Shown: piece after piece, positions 8,254 through 15,159 of the stretch
Position numbering within the stretch: position 1 is the first letter of the stretch
Layout: each line of letters starts with the position of its first letter
From: Clostridiales bacterium
Lineage (GTDB): Bacteria; Bacillota_A; Clostridia; Oscillospirales; Oscillospiraceae
DNA: 26,185 nucleotides
Direction of reading: 5' to 3'
Assembly: GCA_022777455.1 (NCBI GenBank)
Contig: JALFGI010000318.1
Span: forward strand, 1 to 26,185
The notes under the pieces: model-generated
The model's database searches: none
Told to the model about the DNA's origin: nothing
The model's input: the letters and a program-made list of their open reading frames with translations, nothing else
Translations under genes and position numbers: made by a program

Positions 8254-8281
8254 TTGACAAATCCGCACATTTCGATATAAT
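8254..8281 (+). promoter_or_regulatory. strong SigA promoter for D-lactate dehydrogenase
   Basis: Perfect TTGACA (8254-8259) and TATAAT (8276-8281) boxes with a 16-bp spacer. The -10 lies inside an 18-bp inverted repeat (8272-8289), so binding there would block transcription. Confidence 0.88.
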
Positions 8282-8289
8282 AATATCGA
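8272..8289. promoter_or_regulatory. candidate operator overlapping the ldhA -10 box
   Basis: TCGATAT-AATA-ATATCGA is a perfect inverted repeat with 7-bp arms and a 4-bp centre. The 7+4+7 geometry equals that of Rex (NADH-sensing repressor) sites, but the arm sequence does not match the usual TTGTTAA/TTGTGAA arms. A repressor site is likely; the regulator is not identified. Confidence 0.5.
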
Positions 8290-8312
8290 TAAATTTGTAA
8301 GGAGTTGGTTTC

Positions 8313-9302
8313 ATGAAACTCGCATTCTTCGACGCCAAAACATATGATATGCCCGGCTTTGACGCCTGTGCCAAAAATACGGAGCTGGAAATCAAGTATT
8401 TTGAGACCCGGCTGAACGAGGACACCGTTTCCCTGGCCTCCGGATATGACGCGGTTTGCGTTTTTGTAAACGACACCGTGAACGCCGCCGTTGTGGAGAA
8501 ACTCTACCGTTATGGCATCCGGCTGATCGTGCTGCGCTGTGCAGGCTTTAACAATGTGGATATTGCCGCCTGTCATGGAAAAATCCGGGTATTCCGGGTT
8601 CCTGCCTACTCCCCCCACGCAGTGGCCGAGCACGCCATGGCGCTGCTGCTGACCATCAACCGCAGAACCCACAAAGCATACATTCGCACCAGAGATTTCA
8701 ACTTCAGCCTTCAGGGCTTTGTCGGCTTTGACCTGTACGGGAAAACCGTAGGCATCGTAGGCACCGGCAAAATCGGTCGGGTATTCGCTGACATCTGCAA
8801 GGGCTTCGGGATGAACGTCCTGGCCTATGACAAATACCCCAGTGAGGCCAGCGGTTTGACCTACACCACTCTGGAGGACCTGTTCCAGCGTTCCGACATC
8901 ATTTCCCTCCACTGCCCTCTGACCGAAGAGACAAAGCATATGGTCAACGCCGATTCCATCGCAAAGATGAAGAAGGGTGTCACCATCATCAACACCTCCC
9001 GGGGTGCCCTGATCAACACAGAAGACCTGATTCAGGGCATCAAGGAGAAGAAGGTGGGAGCCGCCTGCCTGGATGTGTACGAGGAAGAGGGAGATTTCTT
9101 CTATGAGGATTACTCCGGCCATGTGGTGCAGGACGACAAGCTGGTGCGGCTGATCGCCATGCCCAACGTGATTGTATCCTCCCACCAGGCCTTCCTGACC
9201 CAGGAAGCGCTGAACAACATTGCTGCCACCACGGTGGACAATGCCCTGAAATTCTTCCAGGGAACTCCCAATGAGGCAACCGAGGTCTGCCTCAGCAAGT
9301 AA
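8313..9302 (+). CDS. ldhA: D-lactate dehydrogenase (NAD-dependent)
   Basis: Reduces pyruvate to D-lactate with NADH, a fermentative redox outlet. The 329-residue length is normal for the D-2-hydroxyacid dehydrogenase LdhA branch. The Rossmann motif GTGKIG is at 150-155, followed by the NAD-selecting acidic residue in YDKYP (D173). The catalytic triad is R230 (NTSRGA), E259 (VYEEEG) and H291 (SSHQAF), with R-to-H spacing equal to that of E. coli LdhA. The LDH-type VYEEEGDFFYED segment separates it from glycerate or phosphoglycerate dehydrogenases. AAGGAG at 8300-8305 sets the ATG. It is a single-gene unit with a strong promoter, a likely operator and a terminator. A LUD-domain gene converges on it. 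Confidence 0.95.
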   Translation: MKLAFFDAKTYDMPGFDACAKNTELEIKYFETRLNEDTVSLASGYDAVCVFVNDTVNAAVVEKLYRYGIRLIVLRCAGFNNVDIAACHGKIRVFRVPAYSPHAVAEHAMALLLTINRRTHKAYIRTRDFNFSLQGFVGFDLYGKTVGIVGTGKIGRVFADICKGFGMNVLAYDKYPSEASGLTYTTLEDLFQRSDIISLHCPLTEETKHMVNADSIAKMKKGVTIINTSRGALINTEDLIQGIKEKKVGAACLDVYEEEGDFFYEDYSGHVVQDDKLVRLIAMPNVIVSSHQAFLTQEALNNIAATTVDNALKFFQGTPNEATEVCLSK

Positions 9303-9311
9303 AGCAATTTA

Positions 9312-9338
9312 CCCTGCCGGACTCCGGCAGGGTTTTTG
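9312..9338 (+). terminator. intrinsic terminator of ldhA
   Basis: A perfect 10-bp GC-rich stem (ACCCTGCCGG at 9312-9321 with CCGGCAGGGT at 9325-9334), a 3-nt loop and a T run to 9338. It lies just before the 3' end of the convergent LUD gene. Confidence 0.9.
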
Positions 9339-9340
9339 TT

Positions 9341-9976
9341 TCACAGTCCCAGGTCTTCACCCACAAGGATGAATTTGATCCGGCCGGCGGGGCGGCAATG
9401 ACGGGTAATCAGAATCTGGTTGCAAATGCAGTCCGGGCTGGTGCAGTCGTGGCAGCAGCCTGTGGACTTGCAGGGAGTTCCGTTGTCAAAGCGCTGAGAA
9501 TTGGCGGGTGCGGCGACGGTACGGGCACGCTGCACCGCCTGCTCCAGCGTATCGCAGACCTTGTTCATGCCTGCAACCACAATCACCGACTCCGGGCCGT
9601 AGACAATCGCCGCCACCCGGTTGCCGTTGCCGTCGATGTTCACCATCTGACCGTCCAGGCTCAGGCCATTGGCGCCGGTGAGAAAAACATCCGCCGTCAG
9701 GCATTGCTTCATCATCGCTCCCCGCTCCTGGGGCGTTGTTGCCTTGTCCCGATCAAGCAAAGTGACATTGCGCTGCCGCAGTTCATCCATCAGGCCGATC
9801 TGCTGGGCGGACATGGCTCCGCCCCAGCCAACGGTGACACCATCGGGAATCAGCTCCATGGCCTTTTGCAGGGCGGATGCCCGGTCTTCACAGTAGAACG
9901 CCTGAAAATGCCGCTTCTGAAGATTCTTAACCAGTGCGGCACCTCGTTTTGTGTACATTTCCCGCTTGGGGTCCAT
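9341..9976 (-). CDS. LUD-domain protein (lactate utilisation, LutC/YkgG-like, DUF162)
   Basis: Belongs to the LUD (DUF162) family whose best known members, LutB/LutC, take part in lactate oxidation; stand-alone members like this one are uncharacterised. The 211-residue protein has the family's GWGGAMS segment near 50-56, the LTGANGLSLDGQMVNIDGNGNRVA core near 99-122 and VIVVAGMNKVC. Its C-terminal tail has seven cysteines (within CKSTGCCHDCTSPDCICN and RHC) and ends in RIKFILVGEDLGL. The cysteines could bind a metal or Fe-S centre, which is inference. The start at 9976 has AAGGAAG upstream and a consensus promoter. The position tail-to-tail with ldhA fits a link to lactate metabolism but does not prove it. 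Confidence 0.88.
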   Translation of the reverse strand: MDPKREMYTKRGAALVKNLQKRHFQAFYCEDRASALQKAMELIPDGVTVGWGGAMSAQQIGLMDELRQRNVTLLDRDKATTPQERGAMMKQCLTADVFLTGANGLSLDGQMVNIDGNGNRVAAIVYGPESVIVVAGMNKVCDTLEQAVQRARTVAAPANSQRFDNGTPCKSTGCCHDCTSPDCICNQILITRHCRPAGRIKFILVGEDLGL

Positions 9977-10004
9977 ATGACCACTTCCTTTTCAGAATAT
10001 AAGA

Positions 10005-10033
10005 AGTATATCAAAATCCCGACGCAAAGTAAA
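10005..10033 (-). promoter_or_regulatory. promoter for the LUD-domain gene
   Basis: On the reverse strand TTTACT (10028-10033) and TATACT (10005-10010) with a 17-bp spacer, 28 bp upstream of the start codon. Confidence 0.75.
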
Positions 10034-10090
10034 GCGTTTCCGTCGTTTGTTTACAGAATGGAAAAGATTCCCTGTCCAACCAAATCGCGC

Positions 10091-10119
10091 TGGACTTTGG
10101 TATTCCAAAGTTTTATAAT
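10091..10119 (+). promoter_or_regulatory. promoter for the NTPase-hydrolase pair
   Basis: TGGACT (10091-10096) and TATAAT (10114-10119) with a 17-bp spacer. The -10 is 23 bp before the TTG start. It is divergent from the LUD promoter. Confidence 0.65.
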
Positions 10120-10142
10120 GGAAGCCGAAGGAGGTGACTGCT

Positions 10143-10703
10143 TTGAAAAACGTGATTCACATCTTCGGGCCGTCCGGCTCCGGCACAACCACCCTGGGTG
10201 AGAAAATCTGCCGGGAATTGGGCTATGTCCTCATGGACACCGACGACTATTTCTGGATGCCTACTGATCCGAAATTCACAACAAAACGCCCGGCGGCGGA
10301 TCGGATTTGCCTGATGCGCCGGGACATGGAAAAGTCTCAAAACGTGGTCATCTCCGGCTCCCTCACCGACTGGGGAGATGTGCTGATTCCCAGCTTCACC
10401 CTGGCCATTCGCATTGAAATGGAGCAGTCCCTTCGGCTGGAGCGAATCCGGCAGCGGGAACAGCGCAAATTTGGCTCCCGAATTGAACCCGGCGGGGATA
10501 TGTACGAGACCCACCGCGCCTTTATGGAGTGGGCCAAAAGCTACGACACCGGCGGCCCGGAAATCAGAAGCCGCCGCAAGCACGACCAGTGGCAGACCCT
10601 GCTGTCCTGCCCGGTGCTGCTGCTGGACGGAGCGGACACCGTGGAAGCCAATTATCAGAAGGTCCTGCAATTTATGAAACAGGAAAGGATGACTACCCCA
10701 TGA
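10143..10703 (+). CDS. small P-loop NTPase, kinase-like, function unknown
   Basis: A 186-residue P-loop protein of the adenylate/shikimate-kinase-like class, often annotated only as AAA family ATPase. The N-terminal phosphate loop reads GPSGSGTTTLG (about 9-19). The lysine expected in GxxxxGK[ST] is threonine, a variant I associate with this family. DTDDYFWMPTDPKF (about 32-45) is a conserved acidic substrate region, and an Arg-rich stretch RLERIRQREQRKFGSR (about 98-113) could be the lid. The start is taken as TTG at 10143 because AAGGAGGTGA (10128-10137) is spaced correctly for it. The in-frame GTG at 10134 sits inside that site. The stop overlaps the next ATG as ATGA, implying translational coupling with the hydrolase. 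The substrate is unknown. Confidence 0.78.
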   Translation: MKNVIHIFGPSGSGTTTLGEKICRELGYVLMDTDDYFWMPTDPKFTTKRPAADRICLMRRDMEKSQNVVISGSLTDWGDVLIPSFTLAIRIEMEQSLRLERIRQREQRKFGSRIEPGGDMYETHRAFMEWAKSYDTGGPEIRSRRKHDQWQTLLSCPVLLLDGADTVEANYQKVLQFMKQERMTTP

Positions 10704-11329
10704 CCACCGTCTTTCTTCACGGCCTGGGCCAAACCGGTGCCAGTTGGAATGAAACCATCGCCCTGCTTCCGAACGAAAATGTCTGTCTCTGCCCTAACCT
10801 GTCGGAGCTGCTTGTCGGGAAACAGGCAACCTTTCAGAATCTCTACGCTGGGTTTGAATCCTACTGTGACCGGATTTCAGGAACGTTTTGTCTCTGCGGC
10901 CTGTCCCTGGGCGGGGTACTGGCTCTGCAATATGCGGCCAATCACCCGCAGCGGCTGAATTCACTGATTTTGATGGGAGCCCAGTACCGCAGTCCGAAGT
11001 TGCTGCTGGCCATTCAGAACCTGATATTCCGGTTCATGAAGAAATCCAATTTTCAGGAGCTTGGCTTTGGGAAGGATGATTTCATCCGTCTATGCGCCAC
11101 CACCGGCCAGGTAAACCTTACCGCCGCACTTCCCGGTATTCCCTGCCCCACCCTGGTACTCTGCGGAGGAAACGACAGCCCCAACAAAAAAGCGGCCTTG
11201 GGACTTTCCAGTGGAATTCCCGGCAGCAAGCTGGTATTCATTCCCCAGGCCGGGCACGAACTGAACAAGGACTGTCCCGAAAAGCTGGCCGATATCCTCC
11301 AAAAATTCCTGGACGGAAGTCTTTCATAA
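10700..11329 (+). CDS. alpha/beta hydrolase
   Basis: A 209-residue alpha/beta hydrolase of unknown substrate. The oxyanion HGLGQTGASW segment is at about 7-16. The nucleophile elbow GLSLGG has S69, the acid is D159 in CGGNDSPN, and the catalytic histidine is H186 in QAGHEL. The cap region is short, making the protein smaller than typical family members of about 230-280 residues. The ATG at 10700 overlaps the stop of the preceding NTPase gene. No separate ribosome binding site is needed, and the pair is probably co-translated. A hairpin follows 17 bp after the stop. Confidence 0.85.
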   Translation: MTTVFLHGLGQTGASWNETIALLPNENVCLCPNLSELLVGKQATFQNLYAGFESYCDRISGTFCLCGLSLGGVLALQYAANHPQRLNSLILMGAQYRSPKLLLAIQNLIFRFMKKSNFQELGFGKDDFIRLCATTGQVNLTAALPGIPCPTLVLCGGNDSPNKKAALGLSSGIPGSKLVFIPQAGHELNKDCPEKLADILQKFLDGSLS

Positions 11330-11346
11330 CAACCGAAAAAACAATT

Positions 11347-11376
11347 ATCCCCGGCGGATCAGTTCCCGCCGGGGAT
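11347..11376. terminator. bidirectional hairpin terminator
   Basis: A perfect 11-bp stem (ATCCCCGGCGG at 11347-11357 with CCGCCGGGGAT at 11366-11376) and an 8-nt loop. On the reverse strand a T-rich tail follows, so it ends the reverse flavodoxin operon well. On the forward strand the tail is weaker (TTTAT). Confidence 0.75.
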
Positions 11377-11445
11377 TTATACAGGAAAATAGCAGAAAAT
11401 ACTGTATGACGTTTTTGATTCGTACGCTTGAATGGTACGGGTCGG

Positions 11446-11949
11446 CTACTCTTTCAGAGCTTCGTACCAAGCCAAAACGTCCGTCAGATTTTCCTCGCTG
11501 ACATAATTGGCATCCTTTTGCAGCAGGCAGAGCATCCTCTCATCCTGCTCCGAACGCTGAGCCTGGGAGGACAGTCCCTTGATCAGCATATCGATCATCA
11601 GCTTGTTTAACCCCTTCAGGCGGCTTCGGTCAAAACCGCCCTGCAAGGTAAACAGCGGAATGTCTTCCGGAATGGCGGTGGCTTTTCGCACCTCGGCCAG
11701 CATGGAACCCGTGTCACACAGTCCCACAGCGCAGACTGCACAGAGGGCGAATCGCTTTCTGGCTTTGGAGAATCCCTTCACATGGCTGGCATGAACCCAA
11801 CCAAGGTAGATAACGGGAGTACCCTGGGGCAGTGAACCTGCACCGCTCTCCATGGAATAAACCGGAAGCTCCAGTCGGCTTCCCAATATCTGGGCATATT
11901 GTTCCGTAAAGCCGGTTCTTGATGTATAGATAATTGCCTGCGGAATCAT
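11446..11949 (-). CDS. flavodoxin-domain protein
   Basis: A 167-residue protein related to the flavodoxin-5/HemG-like family. The N-terminal strand and FMN phosphate-binding loop read IIYTSRTGFTEQYA (about 6-19), then VIYLGWVHASHVKGFSKA where flavodoxins place the second FMN loop. The rest follows an alternating alpha/beta pattern and includes KGLNKLMIDML. Family members carry electrons or act as small flavin oxidoreductases; the partner here is unknown. It is the last gene of the pspC operon and starts 1 bp after the protease gene's stop, with GGAGGAGA as ribosome binding site. Confidence 0.82.
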   Translation of the reverse strand: MIPQAIIYTSRTGFTEQYAQILGSRLELPVYSMESGAGSLPQGTPVIYLGWVHASHVKGFSKARKRFALCAVCAVGLCDTGSMLAEVRKATAIPEDIPLFTLQGGFDRSRLKGLNKLMIDMLIKGLSSQAQRSEQDERMLCLLQKDANYVSEENLTDVLAWYEALKE

Positions 11950-11950
11950 G

Positions 11951-12487
11951 TTATTCTCCTCCTTGTTCCTTTTTCAACATCTCCATCCATACGCCGAACA
12001 CACCCTTTTTCCATGCCAGGCCCAGGCAGGTGAGAAAAACCGCCAAAGAAAGGACCATCAGCAGGATCGGGTGGACGGAGGAATGGCTCAGAAAATGAAT
12101 CACATCGTCTGCCCCCGCCGTTTGCCCGAGGAAATATGCCATGGGAACCATCACCCAAGCCAGCAAGCTCATGATGGGCACCAAGACAAACAGCGCGGAA
12201 TAGAATCGGAAAAACGTCCCTTTCCTGCCGTCTTTGAAGAAGAAAAGAAGATAAATCAGGGAAAGCAGCAGTGGGAGTCCCATCCCCACAAGGTCAAGCA
12301 ATGACTGGGTGGCAGGGGTGAAGTGTCCTCCGGCTCCGGATACGCTGGCCGTAAAAATGCTGAAAGAGAGGATTTTATCTCCGCAGGCAACCATAACCAG
12401 CAGATGCCCCAACTCATGCAGGAAGATGTACGCAGGAATCACCAGCAGCGCCGCCGGAATGACCAGCAGTCTTTTTCTTGTTTCCAT
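11951..12487 (-). CDS. M50-like integral membrane zinc metalloprotease
   Basis: A small hydrophobic protein (178 residues) with HELGH at 24-28 inside its first membrane helix, the zinc-binding motif of M50 site-2-protease-like peptidases. Four or five further helices follow. No PDZ domain is present, and the second metal ligand motif (NPxxDG type) is not obvious. Catalysis is therefore uncertain, and it may belong to a DUF3267-like group. The start at 12487 is chosen for the AAAGGAG eight bases upstream. An in-frame ATG at 12520 overlaps the permease stop, but the extra residues mostly translate the ribosome binding site. It lies between an ABC-2 permease and a flavodoxin gene. Confidence 0.75.
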   Translation of the reverse strand: METRKRLLVIPAALLVIPAYIFLHELGHLLVMVACGDKILSFSIFTASVSGAGGHFTPATQSLLDLVGMGLPLLLSLIYLLFFFKDGRKGTFFRFYSALFVLVPIMSLLAWVMVPMAYFLGQTAGADDVIHFLSHSSVHPILLMVLSLAVFLTCLGLAWKKGVFGVWMEMLKKEQGGE

Positions 12488-12516
12488 TTCCCCTTCTCCT
12501 TTCCCATACCCCGGAA

Positions 12517-13416
12517 TCATTTCCGCCGCTTGCTCAACTGGGTCATGGCAATGTACACACCCATGAGCACCGCGATGGAGCTGATCAGCACCACATACAT
12601 CCCTCCAAGCTCCACCTTGTTTTCAAAGAAATAGAGATTGCAGTCCACGCTGTCCCGGATGGCCTCCACCACCATGGTGGGGAAGCCCTGGTTTTCCATT
12701 TCTGCAAACACACCCCGCAGCGCATGGTTGCGCAGCAGACTGGTTCCATAGGAGCCTGGCAGGAAGGAGATTACCTTCTGCAGTCCCTCGCTGAAGCTGG
12801 AAATGGGCATATAGGCGCCGCAGATGAAGCCATAGCCCGCGCTGACTATGGTGCCCACGGCACTGGCCTGGCCGTTGGTAGACAGGGGGAAAATCACACA
12901 GGAGGAAAGGGCCGTGCCGAACATCACCAGCAGCACCACATCCAGAACCAGTGCCGCCACATCCACTGCCGTCAGAAACCAGCCGACCATCCACAGATAA
13001 CCCAGGCAGACTGCCGTGGCCGCCAGAGAAATGAGCAGCGTGGAGCACAGGGTGGACAGATAATAACTCAGCGACAGCGTGCTCTGTTTGATGGGAGCAA
13101 TGGTCAGGTCCTGACGGGAGCCGGTGGTCTTATCCTGGACCATCAGCAGATTGGAGCAGAAAGCCACCGTCACGCAGCTCACCGCCAGCAGCGACGATAC
13201 CAGCTGACCGCCCACGCAGCCCCAGATGAGTTCATCCGACACCATTGCACCTGCCGCCTCCAATGCGGAGCGGAAGCTGTCCTCATACACGCTTCCCAGG
13301 AAGGTGCTGTAGAGCACCAGAAGGATCAAGGGGGTTATCAGGGAGGTAAAGAACATCCCCCTGTCTTTGAAATACAACTTGATATTGCGCCGAATCAGCG
13401 CGCCCAGTCCGGTCAT
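12517..13416 (-). CDS. ABC-2 type transporter permease
   Basis: Membrane subunit of a drug/lipid/peptide-export type ABC-2 transporter, 299 residues. A short cytoplasmic N-terminus with RRNIKLYFKDRG leads to the first helix (about 20-40). Five more helices follow, including PLSTNGQASAVGTIVSAGYGFICGAYMPISSF, the conserved region near the fifth helix of ABC-2 permeases. The start at 13416 has AAGGAG and overlaps the stop of the small upstream gene (ATGA). Its ATPase is the gene two positions upstream. The substrate is not evident; related pairs export antibiotics, bacteriocins or lipids. Confidence 0.9.
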   Translation of the reverse strand: MTGLGALIRRNIKLYFKDRGMFFTSLITPLILLVLYSTFLGSVYEDSFRSALEAAGAMVSDELIWGCVGGQLVSSLLAVSCVTVAFCSNLLMVQDKTTGSRQDLTIAPIKQSTLSLSYYLSTLCSTLLISLAATAVCLGYLWMVGWFLTAVDVAALVLDVVLLVMFGTALSSCVIFPLSTNGQASAVGTIVSAGYGFICGAYMPISSFSEGLQKVISFLPGSYGTSLLRNHALRGVFAEMENQGFPTMVVEAIRDSVDCNLYFFENKVELGGMYVVLISSIAVLMGVYIAMTQLSKRRK

Positions 13417-13595
13417 TTCCCATTCTCCTTTTTCTCTTTGCCCAAACGGAGAATATTGATCAGATTCCCCGCTGCGGCAAGGCAAAGGGCCAGATGCAGA
13501 AACAGTCCGTCATTCCAGTCGGTGAATAAGCACACTGCCAGGCACACCAACGCAGCCAGGCACAAAAGCATACCAGCTATATATTTCATTTTCAT
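13413..13595 (-). CDS. small two-helix membrane protein, function unknown
   Basis: This 60-residue protein has two predicted membrane helices (about 4-24 and 31-49) and a charged C-terminus, LGKEKKENGK. I do not recognise a named family. It is likely real: its ATG overlaps the ATPase stop (ATGA at 13592-13595), its own stop overlaps the permease start (ATGA at 13413-13416), and its codon use is like its neighbours. The position between ATPase and permease suggests an accessory subunit of that ABC transporter. Confidence 0.72.
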   Translation of the reverse strand: MKMKYIAGMLLCLAALVCLAVCLFTDWNDGLFLHLALCLAAAGNLINILRLGKEKKENGK

Positions 13596-14506
13596 TTTTC
13601 TTCCCCTCCCTCAAACATCTTTCCTGTGACTGCAAGGAACACATCATCCATCTTTCCTTTGGTGATTTCAAAATCCTGGAACAATTCCGGGTATTTCAGA
13701 ATCAGCTCTCTGGCTGCTGCGGTGTTGGGCACCGACACCCGGTAGGCATCCCGGACGGAAGAATAGGGGGACCCCAGCTTCTTGATCTGTGCTTCTTCCT
13801 GGCCGTAGACGGTGATATAGTCTCCGGTGTAGGTGTTTTTCAGAGTCAAGGGCGTACCCTCAGCTGCAATCCGGCCATGATCAAGAATCACCACAAAATC
13901 CGCATCCGCCGCTTCTTCCATGTAGTGGGTGGTGAGAAACACCGTCATATTCTCTTGCCGACGCAGGTCTGCGATGACCTGCCATAGGCTGCTTCTGGTC
14001 TGGGGATCCAGACCGGTGGTGGGTTCGTCCAGAATTAAAATCTTCGGGCGGTGGAGCAGAGCCCGGGCGATATCGATTCTCCGCCGCTGACCGCCGGAGA
14101 GCTTCCCCACTGGGCGCTTCAGCAGGTCCTGGAAGGACAATAGCTTTGCCAGTTCCTCCAGCCTCTGACGGAACTCCGCCCCCCGGATGCCATACAGCGC
14201 CGCCCGGCTCTGGAGATTATCCCGGACGGAGAGATCCTTGTCCAGCACGGAATTCTGGAACACGACGCCCAAGCTCCGTTTGATGGCATCGGGCCGGGTA
14301 TCCAGGTCTGTGCCGCAGACCCGGACGCTGCCGCTGTCCTTGGAAAGCTGACCGCAGAGAATGTTGATGGTGGTGGATTTTCCCGCCCCGTTGACACCCA
14401 GGAAGGCGAACAGCTCACCCTCCTTTACCCGGAAGCTCAGGTCCTGCACCGCCTTCACTTCCCCAAAGGATTTGCAAAGGTGATCGATTTCAATGATATT
14501 TTCCAT
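13592..14506 (-). CDS. ABC-2 transporter ATPase
   Basis: ATP-binding subunit (304 residues) of the DrrA/CcmA-like exporter class. Walker A GVNGAGKST is at 37-45, signature LSGGQRRR at 136-143, Walker B ILILDEPTTGLDP at about 156-168, and the H-loop is in LTTHYMEEA. A C-terminal extension of about 85 residues (TYTGDYITVYG onward) is typical of this class and ends with KGKMDDVFLAVTG. It starts 13 bp after pspC with GAGGGAGA upstream, and is coupled to the small membrane protein and the permease downstream. Transport direction and substrate are inferred only from class. Confidence 0.93.
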   Translation of the reverse strand: MENIIEIDHLCKSFGEVKAVQDLSFRVKEGELFAFLGVNGAGKSTTINILCGQLSKDSGSVRVCGTDLDTRPDAIKRSLGVVFQNSVLDKDLSVRDNLQSRAALYGIRGAEFRQRLEELAKLLSFQDLLKRPVGKLSGGQRRRIDIARALLHRPKILILDEPTTGLDPQTRSSLWQVIADLRRQENMTVFLTTHYMEEAADADFVVILDHGRIAAEGTPLTLKNTYTGDYITVYGQEEAQIKKLGSPYSSVRDAYRVSVPNTAAARELILKYPELFQDFEITKGKMDDVFLAVTGKMFEGGEEK

Positions 14507-14519
14507 ATTCCATTCTCCC

Positions 14520-14708
14520 TCAGATTTGCGGCTCCTCCGGAATCAGCACGGCAGCCACCAGATAGGCCAGGAAGCCGCTGCCGCCCAGGCAGCAGAACAT
14601 GATCCACCCCAGCCGAATGAGCACCGGGTCAATAGAAAAATACGCCGCAATGCCGGAGCACACGCCAACCAGCACTCTGCCCTCTCTGGGGCGATAGATT
14701 CTTTTCAT
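14520..14708 (-). CDS. PspC-domain protein
   Basis: A 62-residue protein consisting of a single PspC domain. It has an N-terminal MKRIYRPREGRVLVGVCSGIAAYF motif split by charged residues, then IDPVLIRLGWIMFCC, and a hydrophobic helix (about 33-56) ending in IPEEP. PspC proteins act at the membrane in phage-shock or LiaRS-type envelope stress responses. It is the first gene of the ABC/protease/flavodoxin operon, with AGAAGGGA before the ATG. Its promoter shares a specific arrangement with the nearby two-component operon. Confidence 0.9.
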   Translation of the reverse strand: MKRIYRPREGRVLVGVCSGIAAYFSIDPVLIRLGWIMFCCLGGSGFLAYLVAAVLIPEEPQI

Positions 14709-14737
14709 CAGGTTCCCTTCTTTCTTGATTTGTGCTT

Positions 14738-14801
14738 ATTATACCTGGAATTCCGGTGTTTTGATAGTCCGCTTTTCTATCTGAATGTGTCAAATATATA
14801 G
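14738..14801 (-). promoter_or_regulatory. promoter and shared upstream element of the pspC operon
   Basis: On the reverse strand, a TATAAT -10 (14738-14743) is preceded 17 bp upstream by CTATCAA (14761-14767). Then, after 16 bp, comes CACATT (14784-14789), and CTATA ends the block at 14801. No consensus -35 is present, which suggests an activator-dependent promoter. The same words at the same distances precede the sensor kinase gene. Confidence 0.65.
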
Positions 14802-14827
14802 AACGGCCCGCCGGGGCGGACCGTTCT
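14800..14827 (-). terminator. hairpin, probable terminator of the two-component operon
   Basis: AGAACGG (14800-14806) pairs with CCGTTCT (14821-14827), and inside it CCGCC pairs with GGCGG across one mismatch. On the reverse strand it is followed by TATATATTT. It lies downstream of the response regulator gene and just upstream of the pspC regulatory block. Confidence 0.5.
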
Positions 14828-14872
14828 GACAAAGCATTCTTATGGTTATCTTTTGATAAGCTGATCGTGAAA

Positions 14873-15063
14873 TTGTAATTTGGCGAACCGGAATTGCCGC
14901 ACCCCTTGGCTCCCCCTATGGGGGAGCTGTTAGGGGCAGACTGAGAGGGTAATGCATTTGCCATTACCTTACTGCGGTACCCTCTCAGTCAGCCTGACGG
15001 CTGCCAGCTCTCCCAAAGGGAGAGCCAAGAGGGGCGTTGCCGTATCTGCCCGCCAAATTACAA
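14873..15063. repeat. 191-bp palindromic MITE-like element
   Basis: The element is bounded by perfect 13-bp inverted ends, TTGTAATTTGGCG (14873-14885) and its complement (15051-15063). Inside, the arms continue to match imperfectly: TTGGCTC near 14905 with GAGCCAA near 15022, and GACTGAGAGGGTA (14939-14951) with its exact complement (14978-14990). Each arm also carries its own small hairpin (CTCCCCC-TAT-GGGGGAG and CTCTCCC-AAA-GGGAGAG). It has no coding capacity and I see no clear target-site duplication. It resembles abundant palindromic repeats I associate with gut Clostridia. With the hairpin and promoter it accounts for most of the 451-bp gap between pspC and the response regulator. Confidence 0.75.
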
Positions 15064-15159
15064 GTTGTCAATGTGCTTACAAAAGCCGATCATCCGTCTA
15101 ACGCATTCTTTATGGCTGTCCTCTCCTCCGGTATTTTGATATACGTCAAAGGATGGTAT

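Noticed and set aside
8272..8289. Naming the ldhA palindrome a Rex box
   Set aside because: Geometry fits but the arm sequence TCGATAT agrees poorly with known Rex arms; left as an unassigned operator.
14746..14754. GGAATTCC palindrome in the pspC promoter spacer as an operator
   Set aside because: It is short, is likely by chance at this length, and is not present in the matching kinase promoter.
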